NCBI RefSeq assembly: GCF_001039355.2
Contig: NW_019775447.1
Location: 518,722 to 582,721 of the forward strand
Length of the DNA stretch: 64,000 bases
Direction of reading: 5' to 3'
Source: Lingula anatina
Lineage: Eukaryota; Brachiopoda; Lingulata; Lingulida; Lingulidae
Numbering within the stretch: position 1 is the stretch's first letter; each line of letters opens with the position of its first letter. Positions 1-12,400 of the stretch are shown piece by piece. Made by a program: the position numbers and the translations under genes. Below the pieces are notes generated by a model. That model searched no databases. It saw nothing but the letters and a program-made list of their open reading frames with translations, and was not told the origin of the DNA.

Positions 1-407
1 AGCATAAGGAGGACCACTTTTAAAATATAACACAAAATATATTACTTATAAGACATATGCTATAGATGTGGACTGTATAGGAAAGGGGCCTGTAATTCCT
101 TTGACAAGTTTCTAAAAACTTCATCAAATTATTTTTTTACTTTAAATTTACTGTTAACTATACCTTTATGTTACATATAATTCACTTTAAACTTCAACAA
201 ACTGAAACTACTCCCCAAGTGTACCTTGACCTACCAGGCCAACAGGCAAACTATTAAATGGACTGTGATATATGGAATACCAATTTCAGATATCTAAAAC
301 TTAATGGTTCATAAATATAAACATGTCCATAAATTAATAGTTTATATACATGTAGTTCAATATTTATCTTGTGCTTGTTTTAGCGTTCTGTTCACTAAAA
401 GAATGCC
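1..407. other. Left-edge non-coding stretch (TEP1 3' intron or 3' UTR)
   Basis: No exon-like open frame or gene-family similarity is visible. No AATAAA or ATTAAA is present on the minus strand, so there is no support for a transcript end here. It is most likely an intron of TEP1 continuing past the window, or an untranslated tail. Confidence 0.4.
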
Positions 408-3400
408 TCACCCTCTTTTTCTGTCAAACATCCTCGCTTGGAAATCCTCAGACCCTGTAGCCAGCCAGTCCAGTCTACTATCAATGCAGAGGACACTATT
501 AGTGTGGCCAGTGAGAGAAAACAGAGCCTTTCCTGTAAGTGGGTCCAGTGCCTAGACAAATAACATAATGAATGTTAGCGCATACGTGAAAAGTCATCCA
601 ACAGTGAATCATTTGGAAGATAAGACAATCAGAGGCAAAGAGCAGGGAAAATGCATCACTTTCTAAACGTCAGGAAACTCTGATTGTACAGACAGCTAAT
701 TTCAACAGCAAAAAAAGTTTTAATTGGACAGAACTATTTTCAATTATAATGAGGATGTATTTCCATGACTGATTTTACCTTACACAGGAAGAAAATTAGC
801 ACAGCTTAATAAAATTACTTAGCTTACCAAGGCAGTGTTGTCAGCAGATCCTGTGATGATGACTGACTCCCTATGATCTACACAGTGGACACACTTGACA
901 CTGGCCTGGTGGTGATGAACCTCAAAGTCCAACAGGCCTGCAACAAGATATATGTATGGCATAAAGACACATTCAAAGGTTTTTGGCTTGCAGTTTGTGA
1001 AAAGTTCTCATCAAGACACAATCATCAGTTCTCATCAAGACACAATCTTTTAGCTTGCATCCAGCCATTAATTATTACAAAAATAAGTTAAAAAAGAAAC
1101 AGAAATAGAATTTTTAATATAACTGTAAATGATGTTTATTATGTTTTGATATATATATATACCACCATTCTTTACCTGATCTGATGTCAAACCTTCTGGT
1201 CTGCCCCTCATGGTACCCAACAACAACGTACTGACCATTTCTGGACAGAGCTACAGAGGTGGCAGCACCATATTCTTCTTGACCAATGGAATTGACAGGC
1301 TGACCAAGATGACCAGACCACACCTATGATGAAAAAGAAAAAAAATGAATTCAAGGCATTCACCTCTTCAAGATAAAAGTGAAGGTCTATGTTTTATGAA
1401 GCAAGTTTTATGAATCAAAGGGATGTTTTATGGAAATAACTTTAAGAAGGGACATAAAAAATATTGGTGCCAACAAATCAGCAATGAAAAACAAGTCCAT
1501 CCAATTTTAAAGATGTTTAAAGAAAAAAAAAGACTTGGTCCTTACCTTAATTTTGTGGTCATCACTGACCGTGATGAGTTCCTGACCAGCTGGTGAGAAA
1601 ACTAGCTTGTTCACAGGCAAAGTATGACCACTGAGGGTGCCAACCTGGAGAAGAAGTACAGTAATATCAATCTATAATGTTTTAAAATTCCTCATATTAT
1701 CTTAAACAAGGTAATTGTAGGTTGTCAGCACACTTGCTGGTACAGTTGCCAAAAACTCATATTTTTCAACAGAAATTTTTATATTTCTGCCTTTCTAAGT
1801 TTCTATTCTAATCTACCCAACCATAAATCCCACTCACCTGGGTTCCATTAGCTGCATTCCACAGCCTGACTTCACCGTCCAGAGAGGCAGAAGCAATATG
1901 TCTACCAGAAGGTGAGTAAGCAACACTTCTCACAGAGCTGCTATGGCCTCGAAGTATCTGGAATAATTAAACACCTTAAATCATTCAATTTTAGTTTTTT
2001 TCAAGATAGGGTTACATTTTTGTATATTCATCAATATGTCTATATAGCTGGACATATAGAACTTGGGATCTAATGCACATCAAGTCTAATCTTAGTTTAC
2101 CTGGTTTACATTCATGCAAGACATTATGGTAAACATTCATTTTTTTTTGCTTCGCCACAGTGCTTTACTTGTTAATCTCCTCATAAACTACATTCTCTTA
2201 ATGAAGTTGTTTTCTCTTTATATAACATATATCTATTGGACACTTGACTTACAGCTTTTCTATTCTTGTTCAATGTGTCCCAGATCTTTAGTGATGCATC
2301 CCAGCTCCCAGTCACTATCAGCTGCCCCTCAGGGTGGAAAGCTACACAATTTACTGGACATCTGGAATCACAATCCAACTTAATTAAAATACTTAACATA
2401 TTCAACTTTTTCATATCTTGGTAAGTTGATATGCTTGACTGCATGTCTAAATGTACAACATGATCCTTTGTTTTTACTTGACATATAGCATATACTTCTC
2501 ATATTTCTTGTGCACAATAAAATGATACCTTTTGACTGGGCATTAAAAACAACACCATGAGTACACATGTAAAACCATCATTAGCATTACATATATATTT
2601 TTCCTACTTCTGTCATGTTAAGAGAGAATGATGATTGCATTAAATAAACTGACGTTTATAAAGTCATATCATTATATGTGAACTTACACATCAGTGAACT
2701 TGGAGACCTCCACCCCATCTTTCCCCTGCCACACTTTGATATAGCAGTCCCAGGCTGTGGACACTATAATTGATCCTTTAGCATCTGAGGAACAGGAGCT
2801 CACTCTCCTATTGTTTCCTTTCATAACTGATATCCTGCAATGAAAAATCAAATAGCGGGGTATGCCTTATATATGCACTGATTGATATTAATCTTCCAAA
2901 TGCAGTCTTCTATAATTCAAGCAATTTTTTATTATCAATTCACCGAGTTGTCAAATTCTTCATTGATTTTGGAAATGCTTGACTATAATATACAGTATGA
3001 TTTACCTATTTTGCAAAAACAAATCAAAAGTTGTATTTACAGTTTTCATTTTTTCATAATTCCTGAAAAACTATTAACCTGTGCCCATCGTTCAAATCCC
3101 ACAGGCTCAATGTTTGGTCCAGTGAGGCACTGCAGATCTTGTCCTTCCCAACAAAACAGACATCAGATATGGTATGTGAGTGACCAGTGAAAGAGCGCTG
3201 CTCCTGAATTTCAAAATTAAAAAAGTACATTAAAAATGGTATCATTCATGTTAAACATTCTAGGTCCACATAGATGAAGAGAATTTGAGGTATACAAAAA
3301 CAAACTAGCTTTCAAGATGTTTGATTATTTTTATACAAAATCACACCAGACAGATCACATCTCACAGTATCTCACAGTATCTCAATCATTCGACGGCAAA

Positions 3401-6400
3401 ACTAGAGCTCAACCATAAGGATAAGTATCCTTTCCCTATCTCTTTATTTTCCATGCACAAAAAACCTTAGCATCTACAGAACATGGACCTTACCTTTCCA
3501 GTGTTTAAGTCATAAAGTCTGACTACACAGTCATCTGATCCGCACACAAAGAACTGGCCATCTGGAGATATTGCCAGGCAAGTAACTGGCTGAAATTGGC
3601 AACAAAAATCAAATGAAATGTTTTAGCAAATTAATTATGAAATAACAAAAAAATTATTTTAAAAACATATTATATTTCTCTGCACTAAAGAAATTGCGAT
3701 GGAGATGGCTGTGATTTGCAAGAATTTTGAACTATGAAATGAAAAAAATGACAAAATCACCTTTCACAAATTTTTTATTATTTTTATCATTATCAAATTT
3801 TTTGTCAAATTCTACAGATAGATCTCAAAACATGCCATTCTATTTCTGGCACATCTTTTAATAAAATAATAATGATAATATCTTAATGCAAAGAGAACCA
3901 AAAATTCAAAAATGTCATACAAAACATAGTAATACTGGTTGTATTTCAAGCTTACTTTGACTTTTTTCGCCTTCAAATAACTCACCATGGTGAAGTCAGA
4001 CAAAGTCAAGAGACAAGGGTCACTCCACTCAGGCTTGTTCTTCCATTTTATCAAGCCCAAATCCATGTCTACACTTTCCAGTAAACTCTGAATATCCTGG
4101 GCTGGGGCAGAACTCTCTGGTTCATTCAGAGCTTGTTGCCAAGTTAAGGCTGGAACACTGAAACAAACAAGGTGAAGTAAGTAATATCACTCACAATCTA
4201 CAAACACTGACAGTGAAAAGGTTGTCAGTTTCCAAGTACATTATACAGTCACTCCTGTTGAAATTTCAGATAAAGATCATTTGTTTCTGTCATCTAACCC
4301 TGGTAAGGTTGTTTTGTGAGTCATTCAGCTATCTGCCCACTCAATTTAATAGGTGCATTCATGAAGACATACTATTTACTAAACTGAGTTTAAAGGAATT
4401 ACCTTGACAGTACATGCAAGTTTCTGGACACAAAGGACTGGTACTGGACAATTCTTGGTTGACTCAGAAATTTCTGCCGAGATCTCTCCTGGGATTTGCT
4501 ACTTGCGCCTGCAAGCACATTCATTTAAGTAATTGCTAAAAACAATTCATCCAGCTTTATCTTTCTTCCCTTTTCAAACTTACTACCTAAAAACTTGTGA
4601 CGTTATGTACAGTTTCATTAATGAAAATCCTAATGCTTTCCTACAGATTTATTTACAAAGGTTTCTATCTATATTTCACTCTTCAATGGCAACTCACCTT
4701 TCACCAGAAAATCTTCCAAGAGCTCAGAGGCCTGTCCTAACATGCACTTGGCTCTGAGGAACTTCAGGCTACATAAGATATCTTCCAACTCACTGAAGGC
4801 GCCTGTGCAGGACTGCAAGAATGGTATTAAATTTCATTTTAGGTGGCGATAAATCCTTCATGTTTCTTGTATTTTATTATACTATGCAAACACAAAATTT
4901 TACATGATTGTATCTAAGTTCAACTTAAAAAATTCAACAGGCAGAAAACACTTTTATTTGAGGATATCAATTTAACACATTTCTTTTCATGTTCAATCTT
5001 CAACAACAACATCGTGTATCAATTGAAATGAGAACCACTTCTATAGGCATAAACAGTTGAAAATGAAGAACATTATTCAAACTTCCAAACACTATGGCTT
5101 GTAATGTAATACTTGCACTTACTAAATGATAAGTCAGCTCACTGAAAGCTCTCTGGTTGCTTCCCTGCCAACTTCCATTCTTATCAGGGTCAGCATTCAG
5201 CCAGAAATAGCCTGCAAACAATATTCAAATGTTTAAATCCTAGCACCTACTGATAACAGCATAATTGTAAGTTATTCATTTTATTTACAAACAAGCTTTT
5301 GACTTTGTTTTTTCTGCAGGTTCCGCTGCTTTATAATGAATACTGACACATCCGACTCATCAATTACATACAACTGAAAGTATGGAAAAATGCTATAACA
5401 TTAAATAGTATGTAAACAAATATAAGGGATTCCAGGAATACTCAATAAGGTTAAATCTTGCAATAAAATTTTAATGACAGGACAGCAACTGAAACTGAAA
5501 TTCCCAGGAGCACTAGATCAATAGCACAATACGAAGTTACAGACTATGGATTGAGTGCAACTGTTGTTAATGCCAGTATACCTGCCAAGAGTCTGTGAAG
5601 CATGATCTCCAGTTCTGTAGAACTTCCTCTCATGTACCTCTGTCTGATAGACCTCTCTATCTCTGCATGGGCCAGACTTAAAAGACTGAAAAATACAAAG
5701 AATGGTTGGAATTTTAGAAAAAAATTACAATAATTATTCCTAACCCTTTTTGACTTGATATTGTTTTCTTGGTTTGTTACCTTTTTTGTGTCAATGCACT
5801 TTAAAATTTAGTTAGAACAATTTTACATTGCAAAATCCACAGTTTGACCTGCAGTTTGACCTTACACAAAGTGTATCTTTTAAAGTTTAAGTCATCCATC
5901 ATGTTCATTTTCCCAAAATAACCAACTTTCAACTAAATCAGAAACAAGTTTGGGTAAAATTAAAGTAGCACTTGTATCAACATAAAACATTTAATGCTAG
6001 AATGAGTTTCAGTTGCCATTCACCAACCTTGTAGTAGTCACTGGTCTGAGGAAGGTCTTCAGTGATCTAAGCAGTGGTGCAAACACTGCCTGAGGAATCT
6101 GATGTTCTGGTTCCAATGGAACATTTAACACATCTTGAACAGTGTACTTGACATGCTGTAGTTTTTGGTGGTAACTGAGAAGCATGTGGAGCTCTTCCTC
6201 AAAGAGACCTGGAGAGGAAAGAAAATATTTGATGATTTAAAGGGACTAAAAAATGATTTAAATTTGTTCAATCTGTTGACTAAATTGCTTTAGGCAAGAA
6301 TTGCAACCCTGTCTACCAGTAGTTCATCAAAATGGTAATAATGGGCCTCTTTTACAGAAAGTAAATAATGACTTATTGTATGTGAAAGCCCAATGATAAT

Positions 6401-9400
6401 TCTATTATCTGGCCTGGAAATAGACTAAAATCTTTGTTCTCAGAAAAAAAAAAGGCCCCATTGGCCATACCTTGGTGAAAATGGGTCAAGATCAGATCAG
6501 ACTATTGCCTATCACTCACCTTTCCGTGCACAAACCAGCAAGGTCAGTGCAGTGGACACAAGTAATTGACCATGGTCTTGCTCAAGTCTAGCCAACACCT
6601 CCTGTAGCAGCAGGGGAACAGTGTGGGGGAGACTCTTTAGTTTCTCAGTGATCTGAAATAATTATTGTATTTTTCCTTTCTTAATGTCTAGGTGCCTATA
6701 GAGTGGTCTTGTTAATTTTGACACAATAAAAGATAAACTGAACCACAAGCTCTTAGTCTAAAACTATTGATAAGTTTGTCATAACTTTGCTAACATTTCA
6801 GGGCACGAGTGCCAGTGGAGAAACTTACCTTTTCATACACACCAAACACCCTCAGTTCTTCACAAGCAAGGTTTAAGAAAAGTGGGTTGTTAGCTTCTCT
6901 CTTACTTGTCAGCAGTTTCATCTAAAATATATAANACAGGTTCCGCTGCTTTATAATAAATACTGACACATCCGACTCATCAATTACATACAACTGAAAG
7001 TATGGAAAAATGCTATAACATTAAATAGTATGTAAACAAATATAAGGGATTCCAGGAATACTCAATAAGGTTAAATCTTGCAATAAAATTTTAATGACAG
7101 GACAGCAACTGAAACTGAAATTCCCAGGAGCACTAGATCAATAGTACAATACGAAGTTACAGACTATAGATTGAGTGCAACTGTTGTTAATGCCAGTATA
7201 CCTGCCAAGAGTCTGTGAAGCATGACCTCCAGTTCTGTAGAACTTCCTCTCATGTACCTCTGTCTGATAGACCTCTCTATCTCTGCATGGGCCAGACTTA
7301 AAAGACTGAAAAATACAAAGAATGGTTGGAATTTTAGAAAAAAATTACAATAATTATTCCTAACCCTTTTTGACTTGATATTGTTTTCTTGGTTTGTTAC
7401 CTTTTTTGTGTCATAGCACTTTAAAATTTAGTTAGAACAATTTTACATTGCAAAATCCACAGTTTGACCTGCAGTTTGACCTTACACAGAGTGTATCTTT
7501 TAAAGTTTAAGTCATCCATCATGTTCATTTTCCCAAAATAACCAACTTTCAACTAAATCAGAAACAAGTTTGGGTAAAATTAAAGTAGCACTTGTATCAA
7601 CATAAAACATTTAATGCTAGAATGAGTTTCAGTTGCCATTCACCAACCTTGAAGTAGCCTCTGGTCTGAGGAAGGTCTTCAGTGATCTAAGCAGTGGTGC
7701 AAACACTGCCTGAGGAATCTGATGTTCTGGTTCCAATGGAACATTTAACACATCTTGAACAGTGTACTTGACATGCTGTAGTTTTTGGTGGTAACTGAGA
7801 AGCATGTGGAGCTCTTCCTCAAAGAGACCTGGAGAGGAAAGAAAATATTTGATAATTTAAAGGGACTAAAAATTATTTAAATTTGTTCAATCTGTTGACT
7901 AAATTGCTTTAGGCAAGAATTGCGACCCTGTCTACCAGTAGTTCATCAAAAAGGTAATAATGGGCCTCTTTTACAGAAAGTAAATAATGACTTATTGTAT
8001 GTGAAAGCCCAATGATAATTCTATTATCTGGCCTGGAAATAGACTAAAATCTTTGTTCTCAAAAAAGAAAAAAAAAGGCCCCATTGGCCATACCTTGGTG
8101 AAAATGGGTCAAGATCAGATCAGACTATTGCCTATCACTCACCTTTCCGTGCACAAACCAGCAAGGTCAGTGCAGTGGACACAAGTGATTGACCATGGTC
8201 TTGCTCAAGTCTAGCCAACACTTCCTGTAGCAGCAGGGGAACAGTGTGGGGAAGACTCTTTAGTTTCTCAGTGATCTGAAATAATTATTGTATTTTTCCT
8301 TTCTTAATGACTAGGTGCCTATAGAGTGGTCTTGTTAATTTTGACACAATAAAAGATAAACTGAACCACAAGCTCTTAGTCTAAAACTATTGATAAGTTT
8401 GTCATAACTTTGCTAACATTTCAGGGCACATGAGTGCCAGTGGAGAAACTTACCTTTTCATACACACCAAACACCCTCAGTTCTTCACAAGCAAGGTTTA
8501 AGAAAAGTGGATTGTTAGCTTCTCTCTTACTTGTCAGCAGTTTCATCTAAAATATATAAATACATATGATAAGAATTTAGCAGCACTTGCCATGTGTATT
8601 ATACTGCATAGTTCAAAGTCCTACATGAACAGCTTTCATTTAGATAAGCATACAGCAATCATCAATTTCTTATAATGAATAAAGCAGCTATTGGAACTAC
8701 TCAATATTTACCTGATTATTAAATCCTGTCTCCACCAATGTTTTCTTGTGTCTGGCCAATTGGTTCCTAACCACTTCAGGCTTGTCCCAAAGGTCAAGGC
8801 CAGACAACTGCACACTGCTATGCTGTCGTCTGCTGAGGGCTCTGTGGCATTCTGAATTCTCCACTGTGCTCATCAAGAATATAACATTCTGAAATAAAAT
8901 GTTAAATGTGCTTAAACATAAAAATACATTATTATGAAAATTTTAAGGCATTTCAATCTGGTCAGAAAGGAAATTAGTGGTTTGAAAAATCTGTTGAGAC
9001 TACCGGTAGGAATTCAAGGCAGGTCACCTTAACCTGTCCACTTACCTAACTTGACACTACTTACATTATAAACCTATATGGTAAATCTGTTAAATAAACA
9101 TAGTCACATTGGTAAAGAAATGTACCAGGGCAACTCTGTTGGTGTGAGTCTTTTATAGAAACATTTAGTGGTGAAGTTTTACAAAATCTGAATATTAGAC
9201 TTTTCTGCAAAATAGTCTCTACAACCACCACACGAAATTATTCATAAACTGTGCTGGGGAGAGTTTCTAGCATAAATGTCGAATTCTAGAAACTTAATCT
9301 ATGCTAATTATATAAGTGCAATGTTTTCATTCCCAAAGAACTCAAGGTGAAAAACCTGAACATCCCTAGACTAATACAGCTACGTCGAATTTAGGAGTTA

Positions 9401-12400
9401 TAAAAGGGCAACCATGTCTACACAGAGCACAGGAAAGTGCAGGTTTTTGAGAGCTGGATATTTATCATGTCTCTCTACACATTTTTACAATGCATAACGC
9501 ACTAAGGGACCTATTGAAAAATTTACACCCATTCATGATGCTCATACCTCAGGTATCTCTTCAGGTATCCAGGTGAGAGAGCGAGCCTGGTGATAATCCT
9601 CCAGCATTTCCAGACCATCAAACACCAAGAGTAGAGGACTTCCACTGGCTTGGCTAGCCTCTGTCAAAATAGTTTTCAGCTCGCCACAAAGGTTCCTGCA
9701 ATACAAAATTTCAATAACCAATGTCAGCATGCGGATTAAAGAGGTTCTGATAAAAGAAAACTGTACAACATTAATGTTAAAAAGCCTCACTGATTTTTTT
9801 CAATGGAAATTTTTCTGTAGTAACCAAAATACATTGATATATCTCTAAATATGTTGCAAAACTCCTTACTTATAATCTTGAGGCACATCCATCTCTAGGC
9901 CAAATCTTCTGATCAACTCTGTACACAGTCTCTTGAGGGCAAATGTGATGTTGGTGGACTCTGGGGTGGCACCCACAAAGTGAATAAAGTGGGTCTTGGC
10001 ACCTATATCTGCATCATACTGTGAAATCAAATTTGCCTGAAAAAAGTCAATAGAAAATATCCCTATATCTGGGTTTATGTTTATCACACAGGACAATGTG
10101 CAAAAGAAGTTCACAGACACTATATATTAACTGTTAGGGCATATAAACTAACAAGCTGATGTCAGCCACAACACACTTTATGCAAATTTAAACTGACAAT
10201 AGAAGCAACCAAAATGTACAGACAGTCACAGTAAGAAAATCTGCAACTACTATTCACACAGTCAAGATTTCAAAATACATTTTAAATAACTTACAACAAG
10301 AGATGTTTTTCCACATCCAGGTTTTCCAGAAAGCATGAGGATGCCTTCCTTCATAGTTCTCAGTCTCTCCAGGCACATTTTCATCTGGGCTTTACGCCCA
10401 GTGAAGCTGCTGACACGGGCCTCCAAGAAGGCCTCGTGCTGAGAGGTCTCATGAGAGATTTCATCTAGCACAGCATCCTACATGTAGATAAATATGGCTT
10501 GTAGGTCAAACGGCTGATAAGGAATCCCATCAGTTTAAGCCGTATCATTTAATAATCAACAGTAGCACAGAAATGCATGGAAGAACATCTTCAATGCAGA
10601 AGTTTTAAAAGTCAGTCAAACAAAAATCTGGCAGTAAATTTTCTTTCCATGATATTCTGTGAAATAACAAGAAACAAATATCTAGGTTGTAATAACTTGA
10701 TTATTATTATTATTATTATTACATTACCTCATCTGGAAAGAACTTCTTTACAGCATTCCACAAGCAGTTGAGTGTTCTGAAGCCGAAGTCTTCCAAACCA
10801 CTAACCATTGGCTGCCCATCAACAACTCCACCCCACTTGCAAGGGTAGCTGACATGAATAGATGAAAAGACATTTAGCTTGGAGGAAGCAGAAAATCTCC
10901 TTGATAAAGATTTATTTCACAGAATTCAATACAAAAACTTATTTCTTTAAAAAACTTTAATCCAAGCTTTTTCAGTCTAATTTTCATTTTGTTACAAGTA
11001 TTTTCAATTTGATTTCCACTGTGTTATAGATCCCAAATGAAAGTATGAAATGAGGTCGAGTTTGCTCAAATGCTGCTTCACTGTTAAATGCTGCTACACA
11101 TTCACTTGTTGTATCTTACCCATCAAAAACTTCCAGTCCACTGCTTCTGATTCTTTCTTTCAATGCCTCCATTTTGGTAGCTGATGACGGTGACTCTGCA
11201 GCAAAATCTTGCAAATATTTCTTAGGAAGGTCCCTGAAATTGCAAATATTAAATTTGGACTTCACACTGCACTGGAGAATGCACTGTATGTGTTAATCAA
11301 AATTTTAATTTCATTGCTTAAAACTGAATCAGCAAACAATTAATTTTAGTCAAAAAAAGTTTTAAAATGATTAGGGAAAGACAAAGACAACAAACATATA
11401 TACTTTTGCCATGATTTATCCCTTAAGAAGAAAAAAGCCTGGTCTTTCTTTTCGTCTGGGTTTGACATGCATGCGGAGTGCATCTCTAGCTCTGTGATAG
11501 AACAACCTGGTGGATAATCTCTAACCCAGTCAAACTCTGGACTGTCTGGTACAACATACTTGTCAGGAACCCATCCATATCTCTCACCAAGGATGCCAAT
11601 GAAGAACTGACACTTGGTGATCTCAGTCAAACAAAGTTCAAGAGTCCTACAACAGACACAGAAAATGTAAAAAGTAACTTGGACTTATATATGTTATAGT
11701 GTTATAGTTAATGCTATTTTGTGAAAAAGTCAGAAAATTGTCTAAGGGGCCAAGGCCATTCATATTTTTTTGCTCTCCAAAAGTTGGAATCTGCCAACTG
11801 TCAGAAAAATTTCATCCCTGATCGTAATTTTTTATGCATTAGAAATGCAAAACTTATGATAGAAAATCAAAGCCCTGTCTAGGTTCTGCAGTAGACAATA
11901 GCATATTCTTATAAACAACAATGACACCATATGTTAGAAAACCTTGAACAAAATTATAACCCAACATACTTATTGCTTCTTGTGTCCTCCTCTGTGACTC
12001 CCCACCTCAGGTCCACTTCATACACATTAAGGAAGTGCTGCTTTCCACGTGCCCGCAATTCAGGAAAGACAAAGCGTGTGAGTAAATCACGCTCCCCATG
12101 CATATCACGGAAGGTGGACGATATGAACACTCTGGCTGTTCTCCATCTGAAAAAATGTCATAGATATACATCTGTACATCTGTGCTGAAGGAGTGATTTA
12201 TCTCACAAAGAATGATATCAATACATCAATATATCAAGTTTATATCACTGCCAGGATGGTGTCTTTTTATGAAATATGTGAATCCTTGAGGTCAAACTGC
12301 ATATAGAACACATTCACCCTTTTGGTTAAAATATATCATACTGGTATTTCTCCCCAACTTGTGAACTGTTTGTCTCGAATGGCCCTATACTAATTATGTT

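Noticed and set aside
5317-8559. Real tandem exon duplication in TEP1
   Set aside because: The copy boundary coincides with a single N, copy 1 ends at that N, and introns match as closely as exons. Unmerged contig ends explain this better.
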